Origin: Hyphomicrobiales bacterium
Lineage (GTDB): Bacteria; Pseudomonadota; Alphaproteobacteria; Rhizobiales; Beijerinckiaceae
Direction of reading: 5' to 3'
Assembly (NCBI GenBank): GCA_930633495.1
Contig: CAKNFJ010000001.1
Coordinates: 3,247,001 to 3,311,000 of the forward strand
Length of the DNA: 64,000 nt
A program made the translations under genes and the position numbers. Position 1 is the first letter of the stretch. The number at the start of each line of letters is the position of its first letter. Of this stretch, positions 7,841-16,189 are shown piece after piece. Below the pieces are notes generated by a model. That model searched no databases. It was given only the letters and a program-made list of their open reading frames with translations, and was not told where the DNA came from.

Positions 7841-7885
7841 CTTCACGCGAACCGGTATCCACTTCGCTTGAAAATGCTCTGGCTA
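7841..7885 (-). repeat. Short dispersed palindromic repeat, copy 1
   Basis: Read on the minus strand this is GAGCATTTTCAAGCGAAGTG followed by GATACCGGTTCGCGTGAAG. It shares the skeleton GAGCAT...AAGTGGA...CGGTT..CG.GAA with units at 62490-62537 and, less closely, 23474-23519. It sits between the convergent GNAT and AprI/Inh-like genes, overlapping the very end of the latter. Confidence 0.6.
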
Positions 7886-8578
7886 TCGGCTGAGAGAGAG
7901 CGCCGCGCCGGACTTGGTCACCGCTCCGTCCAGGGAGCCGCTGCCGCCCGAGCGCAGCCGGGCCGCGACGGTGCCGCCCTGCTGGTAGAGATAGACCTCT
8001 CCGTCGCGATAATCCCAGGCGGTGATCTTCTGCAGGTCGCGATTCGCACATCCCGAGGAGCTGGCACGGTAGAGATCGAGCGTCGGCGTGCTCGACAGCT
8101 GAACGCGGCAGGTGCCGCCGGTCGCCTCGCGGGCCGTCCAGCCGCCGATCATGTTGTCGCGCCCGGCAGCGGGGCGCGGGGGCGTCGCGCCGGGGGCGAC
8201 GCCGGCCACCTGGTTGGCGCTGTCGCGCAAGCCCGGTGCCTGCTCGGGCTGGCCGGCGGGCGGCAGCGGCTGGCCTTGCTGCGGCGCGGCCGCGCCGGGC
8301 TCGAAGAACGGGTCCTGCGGTGCGGGCAGGGCGCCGCCGCTCGCCGGCGGCGGAGCCGATGCAGCCGGGTAGCCGCCGGGAGGCGGCAGCGGCTCGGAGG
8401 TGATCGGCGCCGAGGAGATCGGTGGCGCCGAGGGCAGCGCCGGCTGGCCGTAGGAGGGCGGATTCATCACCGGCCCCGAGAAGCGCTGCGAGCCGGCGCA
8501 TGCGGTCAGAGCCAGAAGCGGGAACAGGGCAGCCGCGCGGGCGAGGGCGGCAGGCGTGGCGGTCTTCATCGTCATCAT
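7883..8578 (-). CDS. AprI/Inh-domain lipoprotein
   Basis: A probable lipoprotein of about 231 residues. The N-terminus has a signal peptide ending in a lipobox (LALTACAGS). A Pro/Ala/Gly-rich spacer of about 100 residues follows, and the last 85 or so residues resemble the beta-barrel of AprI/Inh metalloprotease inhibitors (MIGGWTAREATGGTCRVQL ... LYRASSSGCANRDLQKITAW). Inhibitors of this family sit in the periplasm and block serralysin-type proteases; no such protease is encoded here, so the role is open. The start is uncertain (ATG at 8578, 8575 or 8569; none has a strong ribosome binding site). A second, double-domain relative lies at 43146-43949. Confidence 0.75.
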   Translation of the reverse strand: MMTMKTATPAALARAAALFPLLALTACAGSQRFSGPVMNPPSYGQPALPSAPPISSAPITSEPLPPPGGYPAASAPPPASGGALPAPQDPFFEPGAAAPQQGQPLPPAGQPEQAPGLRDSANQVAGVAPGATPPRPAAGRDNMIGGWTAREATGGTCRVQLSSTPTLDLYRASSSGCANRDLQKITAWDYRDGEVYLYQQGGTVAARLRSGGSGSLDGAVTKSGAALSLSR

Positions 8579-8857
8579 GCGGCGCGGGTTCCGATCTCGG
8601 TCAGCCGAACGTTGCGTCAATATCCCAGGAACGCAATGAACGCGGCATGAGCATGGCCCAGTTGGCCACAGGTCTTATCCAACGCGATAGTGGCGATCCA
8701 TGCGTTTGTCATCGCATCGGCTGCTTTCGAGGGCGGACGCCTCTGTTTCCGGACGATGATGGAGCGCAGGCTAGGCACGATGCGAAGCTGCGACGCAGGC
8801 TCTGGTTCCGGTGAGCCTGGGCGGGCATAGTCCGGGCGATTCCCGGAGACCGTCCGC

Positions 8858-9241
8858 ATGAAGCCGCTGAACCCCGCCGCGATCGCGCCGCCCTTCGCCC
8901 GCTACAGCCACGGCATGGAAGTGCCGGCGGGACGGCGCTTCGTCTTCTGCTCGGGTCAGTTGGGAGTCGCGGCCGATGGGACCGTGCCCGAGGACGTTCG
9001 CGCGCAGGCCGATCTCTGCTTCGCCAACATCGCCGCCATCCTTGCCGCGGCGGGCATGACGCTGGCCGACATCGTGCGGATCAACGCCTATGTCACGGAT
9101 CGCGCCCATATGAAGGGCTACATGGAATCGCGCGACGCCCATGTCGGCGCGCCGCCGCCGGCCTCGACGCTGATGATCGTCTCGGGCTTCACCCGGGCCG
9201 AGTTCAAGGTCGAGATCGAGGTGGTGGCGGCCGCTGCCTGA
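8858..9241 (+). CDS. RidA/YjgF-family protein
   Basis: A 127-residue member of the YjgF/YER057c/UK114 family. RidA proteins hydrolyse reactive enamine and imine intermediates released by PLP enzymes; other subgroups act in catabolic pathways. The body carries the family pattern (FCSGQLG ... VRAQADLCFANIAAIL ... LADIVRINAYVTDRAHM). I do not see the conserved Arg of true RidA near the C-terminus (EVEVVAAAA in its place), so it may belong to a non-archetypal Rid subgroup with a different reaction. GGAG lies about 10 bp upstream of the ATG. It is convergent with acs and not obviously co-transcribed. Confidence 0.85.
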   Translation: MKPLNPAAIAPPFARYSHGMEVPAGRRFVFCSGQLGVAADGTVPEDVRAQADLCFANIAAILAAAGMTLADIVRINAYVTDRAHMKGYMESRDAHVGAPPPASTLMIVSGFTRAEFKVEIEVVAAAA

Positions 9242-9258
9242 GCGGCCGCCCGGAGCGG

Positions 9259-11211
9259 TCAGCCCGCCTTGCGCTTGTTCTGGCGGTTTTCGATCAGGTC
9301 GTCGACGACGGCCGGATCGGCCAGCGTCGAGGTGTCGCCGAGCGCGCCGAACTCGTCCTCCGCGATCTTGCGCAGGATGCGGCGCATGATCTTGCCGGAG
9401 CGGGTCTTGGGCAGGCCGGGTGCGAACTGGATCAGGTCCGGCGAGGCGATCGGGCCGATCTCGTTGCGGACATAGGCGACGAGCTCCTTGCGCAGCGTGT
9501 CGGTCGGCTCTTCGCCGGCCATCAGGGTGACATAGGCGTAGATGCCCTGGCCCTTGATGTCGTGCGGGTAGCCGACCACCGCCGCCTCCGAAACCGAGGG
9601 ATGCGCGACGAGGGCCGATTCGACCTCGGCCGTGCCCATGCGGTGGCCGGAGACGTTGATGACGTCGTCGACGCGGCCGGTGATCCAGTAATAGCCGTCG
9701 GCGTCGCGCCGGCAGCCGTCGCCGGTGAAGTACTTGTTCGCATAGGTGGCGAAATAGGTGTCCATGAAGCGCTGATGGTCGCCATAGACCGTGCGCATCT
9801 GGCCGGGCCAGCTGTCGGCGATGACGAGATTGCCCTCGCAGGCGCCTTCCAGGACCTTGCCCTCGGCATCGACGATCTCGGGCTTGATGCCGAAGAAGGG
9901 TCGGGTGGCGGAGCCGGGCTTCAGTTTGATCGCGCCCGGCAGCGGGGTGATCAGGATGCCGCCGGTCTCGGTCTGCCACCATGTGTCGACGATCGGGCAG
10001 CGGCGTTCGCCGACGACACGGTGATACCACTCCCAAGCTTCCGGATTGATCGGCTCGCCGACCGAGCCGAGCAGGCGCAGCGAGGCGCGGCTGGTCTTCT
10101 TCACCGGCTCCTCGCCGGCGCCCATCAACGAGCGGATCGCGGTCGGCGCGGTGTAGAAGGTGTTGACCTTGTGCTTGTCGATGACCTCCCAGAAGCGGGA
10201 GATCGACGGATAGGTCGGGATGCCCTCGAACATCAGCGTCGTCGCGCCGTTCGCGAGCGGGCCATAGAGGATGTAGCTGTGGCCGGTCACCCAGCCGACG
10301 TCGGCGGTGCACCAGTAGATGTCGCCGTCATGGTAGTCGAAGACGTATTGGTGGGTGATCGCGGCATAGACCAGATAGCCCGCCGTGGTGTGCAGCACGC
10401 CCTTCGGCTTGCCGGTCGAGCCCGAGGTGTAGAGCAGGAAGAGCGGGTCCTCCGCATTCATCCCGACGGCCGGGCAATCGCCGGACACCTTGGCGGCCTC
10501 ATCGTGATACCAGACGTCGCGGCCCGCCTTCATGGCGACGTTGCCGCCGGTGCGCTTGACCACGATGACCTTGCCGATCCCGCCCTTCACCTTGTCGTCG
10601 GCGATGTCGACGTTCTTCTTGAGCGGGACCGAACGGCCGCCGCGCAGGCCCTCGTCGGCGGTGACGACGATCCTGGAGTCGGAATCCTCGATGCGGCTCG
10701 CCAGAGAATCCGGCGAGAAGCCGCCGAAGACCACCGAATGGATGGCGCCGATCCGGGCGCAGGCGAGCATGGCATAGGCCGCCTCGGGGATCATCGGCAG
10801 GTAGATGGTGACGCGGTCGCCCTTCTCGACGCCATGCGCCTTGAGGACGTTGGCGAATTTGGACACTTCGGCATGGAGCTGGCGATAGGTGATCGTCTTC
10901 GATTCGGACGGGTCGTCGCCTTCCCAGATGATCGCGGTCTGGTCGCCGCGCGTCGCGAGATGCCGGTCGATGCAGTTATGGGCGACGTTGGTGACGCCGT
11001 CCTCGAACCATTTGATCGAGACGTTGCCCGGCTCGTAGCTGGTGTTCTTGACCTTGGTGTAGGGCTTGAACCAGTCGATCCGCTTGCCGTGCTCGCCCCA
11101 GAACGCCTCGGGATCCGCGACCGAGGCCGCGTACATCTCCTGGTAGCGGGCGTTGTTCGCCCAGGCTTTCGCCGACCAGGCGGCAGGCACGTCGTAGATC
11201 GTCTCGGACAT
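9259..11211 (-). CDS. acs: Acetyl-CoA synthetase
   Basis: A 650-residue AMP-forming acetate-CoA ligase that converts acetate, ATP and CoA to acetyl-CoA. The P-loop-like A3 motif [11 protein letters not shown] is at about residues 262-272. The C-terminal [13 protein letters not shown] contains the catalytic Lys that is acetylated in regulated Acs enzymes. The length matches the family. The ATG at 11211 (MSETIYDVP) has GGGAG about 8 bp upstream; the open frame further upstream has no family similarity and is not coding. The gene stands alone between RidA and the divergent DUF2235 gene. Confidence 0.96.
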   Translation of the reverse strand: MSETIYDVPAAWSAKAWANNARYQEMYAASVADPEAFWGEHGKRIDWFKPYTKVKNTSYEPGNVSIKWFEDGVTNVAHNCIDRHLATRGDQTAIIWEGDDPSESKTITYRQLHAEVSKFANVLKAHGVEKGDRVTIYLPMIPEAAYAMLACARIGAIHSVVFGGFSPDSLASRIEDSDSRIVVTADEGLRGGRSVPLKKNVDIADDKVKGGIGKVIVVKRTGGNVAMKAGRDVWYHDEAAKVSGDCPAVGMNAEDPLFLLYTSGSTGKPKGVLHTTAGYLVYAAITHQYVFDYHDGDIYWCTADVGWVTGHSYILYGPLANGATTLMFEGIPTYPSISRFWEVIDKHKVNTFYTAPTAIRSLMGAGEEPVKKTSRASLRLLGSVGEPINPEAWEWYHRVVGERRCPIVDTWWQTETGGILITPLPGAIKLKPGSATRPFFGIKPEIVDAEGKVLEGACEGNLVIADSWPGQMRTVYGDHQRFMDTYFATYANKYFTGDGCRRDADGYYWITGRVDDVINVSGHRMGTAEVESALVAHPSVSEAAVVGYPHDIKGQGIYAYVTLMAGEEPTDTLRKELVAYVRNEIGPIASPDLIQFAPGLPKTRSGKIMRRILRKIAEDEFGALGDTSTLADPAVVDDLIENRQNKRKAG

Positions 11212-11444
11212 TCGGGTCACTCCCCAGACTTGGACCGTCTGTGTTGCGGTTGGCCCGTCTCCTCTCGCGAGCAGATCGGACATCGCTTCCTTCGAATTGG
11301 GCGCATCATAGGATGCGTGCGCAGCGCGGCAACCCATTCTCCGTCGCACTTTCGTGGCAGGGGCAGGCGCCGGGAGCATGCTTCGGGGCAAAATCTCCCC
11401 GGAACGCCTCATCACATGGTAGGGTGAGGCGCTGGGAGGGCCTT

Positions 11445-12578
11445 ATGGCGCGCAATATCTGCGTCTTCTCGGATGGGACGGGGCAGGCCGGCGGCGCCAA
11501 CCCGATCAACTGGACGAGCATCTATCGCCTGTTCCTGGCGACGCGGGAGGCCGAGCCTGCGTCGCAGATCTGCTTCTACGATCCCGGTCTCGGCTCGAAC
11601 CCCGACGAGGGCGAGATCCGCAGCCCGTTCCGGCGCCTCAAGGATTGGCTCGCGCAGGCGACCGGCTACGGCATCACCGACAACATCATCGACTGCTATG
11701 CCGCGCTCATCTGCTCCTGGCGGCCGGGCGACCGCATCTTCCTGTTCGGCTTCAGCCGTGGCGCCTATACCGTGCGCAGCCTGGGCGGCGTGCTGGCGCT
11801 CTGCGGCGTGCCGGGCGGCTTCGCCAATGTCCTGCGCTGGGACGGATTCACCGATGCGATCCAGGCCCGCGACGTGCGGGCGCTCGCGACCAGCGCGGTC
11901 AATGACGTCTACATGATCAAGGATGGCACGGCCCGGAAGGAAGCCGCGGCGGCGTTCCGGCAGCGTCATGGCACGCAGGAGACGCCGCCCTTCTTCGTCG
12001 GCGTCTGGGATACCGTGCGTGCGCTCGGCCTCCCGGCGATCGGCAGCCTGCCGGGGCGCCACAAATTCCACGATTCGATTCTCAACAAGCAGGTCGCGCA
12101 TGGCCGCCAGGCGCTCGCCATCGACGAGAACCGGCAGGTCTTCGCGCCGGAGCTCTGGGATGAGAGCGAGGCGCCGGCAGGGCAGATCAAGCAGATCTGG
12201 TTTGCCGGCGTGCATACCGATATCGGCGGCGGCTACGGCCTGCAGATGGGGCTCAGCGACCTCACGCTCGGCTGGATGATCGCGGAGGCACGGGCGGCCA
12301 AGCCGCCGCTGATCGTCGAGGCCGGACTGATCGCGGAGCTCCGGCCCGATGCGCTCGGCCTGCAGCATGACGAGCGCCAGACCTCGCTGCTGCCCTGGAG
12401 CGAGGGCACGCGCGAGGATTTCGTGCTGCACGGCTTCCAGCCGCAGCCGGCGCGCATGGCGCCTTCCGTCGAGCCGCGCCTGCAGGCGCCGGCCGTGCCG
12501 ATCCTCGACGAGAGGCGGCCCTATCGGCCGCGCGCGCTGGCGACCTACCCGCCTTTCGCCCGATATTATCGCGGGTGA
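11445..12578 (+). CDS. DUF2235 alpha/beta-hydrolase (Tle1-like phospholipase fold)
   Basis: A 377-residue protein. The N-terminus (ICVFSDGTGQAGG) and the nucleophile elbow GFSRGAYTVRSL (about residue 102) match DUF2235, an alpha/beta-hydrolase family that includes type VI secretion phospholipase effectors of the Tle1 group. The conserved HTDIGGGY (about residue 256) supplies the acidic/His region. GGGAGGG lies 6 bp before the ATG at 11445. There is no VgrG, PAAR or immunity gene nearby, so a secreted effector role is not supported; a housekeeping or storage-lipid role is as likely. It is divergent from acs and convergent with the EVE gene. Confidence 0.82.
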   Translation: MARNICVFSDGTGQAGGANPINWTSIYRLFLATREAEPASQICFYDPGLGSNPDEGEIRSPFRRLKDWLAQATGYGITDNIIDCYAALICSWRPGDRIFLFGFSRGAYTVRSLGGVLALCGVPGGFANVLRWDGFTDAIQARDVRALATSAVNDVYMIKDGTARKEAAAAFRQRHGTQETPPFFVGVWDTVRALGLPAIGSLPGRHKFHDSILNKQVAHGRQALAIDENRQVFAPELWDESEAPAGQIKQIWFAGVHTDIGGGYGLQMGLSDLTLGWMIAEARAAKPPLIVEAGLIAELRPDALGLQHDERQTSLLPWSEGTREDFVLHGFQPQPARMAPSVEPRLQAPAVPILDERRPYRPRALATYPPFARYYRG

Positions 12579-12582
12579 GCGG

Positions 12583-12993
12583 TCAGAGGCCGCCCATCTT
12601 GCAGACGATGTCCCATTCCTCGTCCGTCACCGGCTGGACCGAGAGGCGGAAGGAGGTGACCAGCGACATCCCGGCGAGCTTCGGTTCGGCCTTGACCGCG
12701 GCGAGCGAGACCGGCTTCGGCAGCGGCTTCAGCGCCTTGAAATCGACCAGGACCCAGGGCGGCCCGGCCGCTTCCCAGGGATAGGCCTCCCTGATGACCT
12801 CGACGATGCCGACGACCTCGAGTCCCTCGTTGGAGTGATAGAAGAAGACCTGATCGCCGGTCTTCATCGCCATGAGATTGAGCTTGGCGGTGTGGTTCTT
12901 CACCCCGTCCCAATGCGTGCCTTTCGCGCCGGCCTTGACCTGGTCGTCCCAGGACCAGACCGAGGGTTCGGATTTGATCAGCCAGTGAGCCAT
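12583..12993 (-). CDS. EVE-domain protein
   Basis: A 136-residue single-domain EVE protein related to human THYN1 and to the PUA/YTH fold, which reads modified bases in RNA or DNA. The family start MAHWLIKSEPSVWSWDDQ and the pocket segment WDGVKNHTAKLNLMAMKTGDQVFFYHS are clear. It is the last gene of the minus-strand tsaD-gpsA operon and overlaps the upstream 108-aa gene (TGATG). EVE genes in alphaproteobacteria often lie near tsaD; that association with a tRNA-modification enzyme suggests, but does not prove, an RNA-related role. Confidence 0.9.
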   Translation of the reverse strand: MAHWLIKSEPSVWSWDDQVKAGAKGTHWDGVKNHTAKLNLMAMKTGDQVFFYHSNEGLEVVGIVEVIREAYPWEAAGPPWVLVDFKALKPLPKPVSLAAVKAEPKLAGMSLVTSFRLSVQPVTDEEWDIVCKMGGL

Positions 12994-13319
12994 CAGGCTT
13001 CGTCCTCCTTGAGCGGCACCGGCGGCTGCGAGGCCGCCTCGCCCTGTTCGTTCCAGAACCGCACCATCTCGCGTGTCAGGGCGGCGTAATCCTTGGGATC
13101 GAGCTCGACCCGCACCTCGCCCTCGCCGAAGGGCAGGATCAGCACGAAGCGATGCGTGCCCTCGGACCGGCGGCGGCGATGCTGCAGCACGGGGCCGGCG
13201 ATCCGCCCTGCCAAGGGCACGGGCTGGCCTTCGGCGACGAGCTCCGAGCCCGTCGTCTTGCGGACTTCGGCGATGCCGCGCGCGACGCGCTTGCTGAGGT
13301 CGGACCAGTCGTTTGCCAT
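12993..13319 (-). CDS. Uncharacterised 108-aa protein
   Basis: I do not recognise this gene. It encodes a soluble, charged protein of 108 residues without a signal peptide or membrane segment. The middle (GTHRFVLILPFGEGEVRVELD) looks like beta structure, and the end is Pro/Glu-rich (PPVPLKEDEA). It lies 19 bp after the L,D-transpeptidase and overlaps the EVE start codon, so it is part of the operon. In related genomes a YciI-like protein often occupies a similar place next to EVE, but this sequence shows none of that family's motifs that I can see. Confidence 0.75.
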   Translation of the reverse strand: MANDWSDLSKRVARGIAEVRKTTGSELVAEGQPVPLAGRIAGPVLQHRRRRSEGTHRFVLILPFGEGEVRVELDPKDYAALTREMVRFWNEQGEAASQPPVPLKEDEA

Positions 13320-13338
13320 CGTTTACTCCGCCGCTCCG

Positions 13339-13887
13339 TCACGGCCGGATCTCGACCGGCGTTCCTTGCGGTACGCGCGCCCAGATCTCCCGAATTTCGG
13401 CATTCGTGACCGCAATGCAGCCGTCCGTCCAGTCGCGCCCGCGATGCAAGGAATTCAGCCAGCCGAGGCCGTTGCGGATACCATGAATCATGATGTCGCT
13501 ACCGGGCGAAACACCGGCTCGACGAGCGGCGTCCTGCGCCTGCGCATCGGGGTAGGAAATGCGAAGGGCAAGATGGTAGCGACTGCGTGGGTGCTTGAAG
13601 TCGACGAAGTAGACGCCTTCCGGCGTGCGGCCGTCGCCCTCTCGCTGCTTCTGGCCGACCGGATCGGAGCCGAGCGCGATCGCATACCGAGCGAGCACGC
13701 GCCCGTCGCGTTCCAATGTGAGGCGGCGCGCGGCTTTATCGACGACGACGCGGGAGACCTGCTCGTCGGACGCAGCCAATGCGGGCACGCTACGCAGGGC
13801 CTGCGTGAATTCGAGGCCCAGGGCAAGCAGGAGGCCCACCGCAAGCAGCGCCGTTCCGCGTTTGAACAGCTTTCCAGCCGAAGTCAT
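13339..13887 (-). CDS. L,D-transpeptidase (YkuD domain)
   Basis: A 182-residue exported peptidoglycan cross-linking or lipoprotein-anchoring enzyme. An N-terminal signal or anchor (residues 9-39, TALLAVGLLLALGLEF ... ALAAS) precedes a YkuD domain with the catalytic signature IMIHGI ... GRDWTDGCIAVTNAE, giving His at about 134 and Cys at about 156. The ATG overlaps the gpsA stop by 4 bp (ATGA). A cell-wall enzyme within a tsaD-gpsA-EVE operon is unusual company and may tie wall remodelling to growth-related expression. Confidence 0.92.
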   Translation of the reverse strand: MTSAGKLFKRGTALLAVGLLLALGLEFTQALRSVPALAASDEQVSRVVVDKAARRLTLERDGRVLARYAIALGSDPVGQKQREGDGRTPEGVYFVDFKHPRSRYHLALRISYPDAQAQDAARRAGVSPGSDIMIHGIRNGLGWLNSLHRGRDWTDGCIAVTNAEIREIWARVPQGTPVEIRP

Positions 13888-14882
13888 TTTTCGGCCCGGA
13901 TCGGGCGGGCGAGGAGGGCGGCCACGGCCTCGCGCACGCCGATCCGGCCTGCGATGATCGCGGCGACCGCTTCGGCGATCGGCGTCTCGACGTTCCGGGA
14001 GCGCGCCATCTCGACCAGGATCGGCGCGGTGAAGGCGCCCTCGGTGAGCTTGCCGCCCGAGGCTTCGCCGGGTGCCTTGCCCTGGCCGAGCGCCAGGCCA
14101 TAGGCGAAATTGCGCGATTGCGGCGAGGCGCAGCTCAGCACGACATCGCCGAGACCGGAGAGGCCCATGAGCGTCTCGGCGTCGCCGCCATAGGCCTCGC
14201 CGAAGCGGCGCAGCTCCGCGAAGCCGCGCGCGACCAGCGCCGCACGCGCGCTCTCGCCAAGTCCAAGGCCAATCGCGATCCCCGCGGCGATGGCGAGCAC
14301 GTTCTTGGCGGCGCCGCCGATCTCGACGCCGAGCGGATCGGCCGAGTGGTAGATGCGGAAGGCCGGCGAGCTCAGCGCCTCGGCCAGACCCTGCGCCAGT
14401 TCCGCATCCGCCGCCGCGAGGGTCACGGCCGTCGGCAGGCCACGCCCGATATCGATGGCGAAGCTCGGGCCGGACAGGATCGCGGTGCGGCAGCCGGGCA
14501 GGACGCTCTCGATGATCTCGGTCGGAAACAGGCCGCTCGTCTGCTCGATGCCTTTCGCGGCGGAGACGACCGGCATGCCGGAGGGCAGGCGCCCCGCCAG
14601 GTTCTCGCAGGCCGAGCGCAGGTTCTGGGTCGGCACCGCGACGATCAGCGCATCGCAGGCCACGAGATCGGAGAGATCGGCGGTCGCGCGGATCGCCTCG
14701 GGCAGGTCGATCTCGGGCAGGCGCGGTGCCTTGCGGCTGTGCGCGATGGCCGCGATCGTTTCCGGGTCGCGCGCCCAGAGCCGGACCGTGCGGCCGGCGC
14801 GAGCGGCGGCGAGCGCCAGCGCCGTGCCGTAGGAGCCGGCGCCGACGACGCCGATGGTCGCATAGGCGGATTTGCGCTTCAT
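13884..14882 (-). CDS. gpsA: NAD(P)-dependent glycerol-3-phosphate dehydrogenase
   Basis: A 332-residue cytoplasmic enzyme that reduces dihydroxyacetone phosphate to sn-glycerol-3-phosphate for phospholipid synthesis. The dinucleotide-binding loop [13 protein letters not shown] is at about residues 11-23. SAAKGIE (about 108) and the catalytic-Lys region [21 protein letters not shown] (about 185-205) are intact. The start at 14882 overlaps the tsaD stop by 4 bp, and the end overlaps the L,D-transpeptidase start by 4 bp, so the three are translationally coupled. Confidence 0.95.
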   Translation of the reverse strand: MKRKSAYATIGVVGAGSYGTALALAAARAGRTVRLWARDPETIAAIAHSRKAPRLPEIDLPEAIRATADLSDLVACDALIVAVPTQNLRSACENLAGRLPSGMPVVSAAKGIEQTSGLFPTEIIESVLPGCRTAILSGPSFAIDIGRGLPTAVTLAAADAELAQGLAEALSSPAFRIYHSADPLGVEIGGAAKNVLAIAAGIAIGLGLGESARAALVARGFAELRRFGEAYGGDAETLMGLSGLGDVVLSCASPQSRNFAYGLALGQGKAPGEASGGKLTEGAFTAPILVEMARSRNVETPIAEAVAAIIAGRIGVREAVAALLARPIRAEK

Positions 14883-15934
14883 GCGGCGGGCGCGGGCTTG
14901 GCCGAGAGCTCGTGAAGCGGCCATCGGGGCCGGGCGACCGCGCCCATGTCGTCGACGAGGCCGAGCCGGAGCCGCTCGAGCCCGGCCCAGGCGATCATCG
15001 CGCCGTTGTCGCCGCACAGCGCCTGCGGCGGCGCGACCATCGGCAGGCCGGCTTCGGTGGCAAGGCGCGTCAGGCCGCTGCGGATCGCCTGGTTGGCGGC
15101 GACGCCGCCTGCGACGACGAGCGCCGAGGGGGTGATGCCGGCTTCGCGGCAGGCACGCAGGCCGGCGCGGGTGCGGTCCACCATGACGTCGACGATCGCC
15201 GCCTGGAAGGACGCGCAAAGATCGGCGACGTCGCGGTCGGAAAGCGGGGCGATCCGCTCGGCGACGAGGCGCACGGCGGTCTTGAGGCCGGACAGCGAGA
15301 AATCCGGATTGGCGCGGCCCTGCATCGGGCGCGGGAAATCGAAGCGCTCCGCGTCGCCCTTCGCGGCTTCGCGCTCGACCGAGGGGCCGCCGGGATAGGG
15401 CAGGGCGAGCATCTTGGCGATCTTGTCGAAGGCCTCGCCGACCGCGTCGTCGATGGTGCCGCCGAGCTTGAGATAGTCGCCGACGCCGCGCACGGCCAGC
15501 AATTGGGTGTGCCCGCCGGAAACGAGCAGCAGCAGGTAGGGGAAGGCCAGATTATCGGTGAGGCGCGCGGTCAACGCATGCGCCTCCAGATGATTGACCG
15601 CGATGAACGGCTTGCCGGTCGCGAGCGCGATCGCCTTGCCGGCTGTCAGGCCGACCATGACGCCGCCGACGAGGCCGGGGCCGGCCGCCGCCGAGACGGC
15701 GTCGATGTCGCCGGGCTTCATCTCGGCCTTCGCGAAGGCGCGCGCGATGATGCGGTCGATCGCCTCGACATGCGCGCGGGCGGCGATCTCGGGGACGACG
15801 CCGCCATAAGCGGCGTGCGCGGCGATCTGGCTCAGCACCTCGTTCGACAGGATCTTGCTCTCGCCGGAGCGCTCGACGGAGACGATCGCGGCTGCCGTTT
15901 CGTCGCAGGTCGTCTCGATCCCTAGGACACGCAT
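14879..15934 (-). CDS. tsaD: tRNA N6-threonylcarbamoyladenosine transferase subunit TsaD
   Basis: A 351-residue enzyme that transfers the threonylcarbamoyl group to A37 of ANN-decoding tRNAs, working with TsaB and TsaE. The start [13 protein letters not shown] is typical, and the metal-binding HLEAH motif is at about residues 113-117 ([16 protein letters not shown]). The C-terminal part has [14 protein letters not shown]. The ATG at 15934 begins the conserved N-terminus; the frame continues open upstream but without similarity. It heads a five-gene minus-strand operon and is divergent from the hemD fusion. Confidence 0.96.
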   Translation of the reverse strand: MRVLGIETTCDETAAAIVSVERSGESKILSNEVLSQIAAHAAYGGVVPEIAARAHVEAIDRIIARAFAKAEMKPGDIDAVSAAAGPGLVGGVMVGLTAGKAIALATGKPFIAVNHLEAHALTARLTDNLAFPYLLLLVSGGHTQLLAVRGVGDYLKLGGTIDDAVGEAFDKIAKMLALPYPGGPSVEREAAKGDAERFDFPRPMQGRANPDFSLSGLKTAVRLVAERIAPLSDRDVADLCASFQAAIVDVMVDRTRAGLRACREAGITPSALVVAGGVAANQAIRSGLTRLATEAGLPMVAPPQALCGDNGAMIAWAGLERLRLGLVDDMGAVARPRWPLHELSAKPAPAA

Positions 15935-16189
15935 GATCGCTCGATTAACCTCGCAATACGGAAGAAGGGGATGAAGCCTCGTGTCCGGCAGTTTCTCGCC
16001 GGCAATTCCTTCGTATAGTGCGGGGCGGGGTGCAAGGCCAAGGGGTCGCTTCGCGACCGGCCGGGCCAGAATAGAATGGGAGACGGCATGCTGGGCAACA
16101 TTGTTCCGCCTCAATGCGGCCCGATCGCGGGATGCCGCATGGTTCGCGGATCGTCCTGTGGTCGTGACCTGTCTCGTCAGGAGCTGTGA

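Noticed and set aside
9562..11427. A 621-codon open frame on the plus strand opposite acs
   Set aside because: It lies entirely antisense to the conserved acs gene. It is rich in Arg/Asp/Gly/His, as expected for third-position GC bias, and shows no protein family.
11445..12993. A type VI effector/immunity pair (DUF2235 with EVE)
   Set aside because: The two genes are convergent and the EVE gene belongs to the tsaD operon; no secretion component is present.
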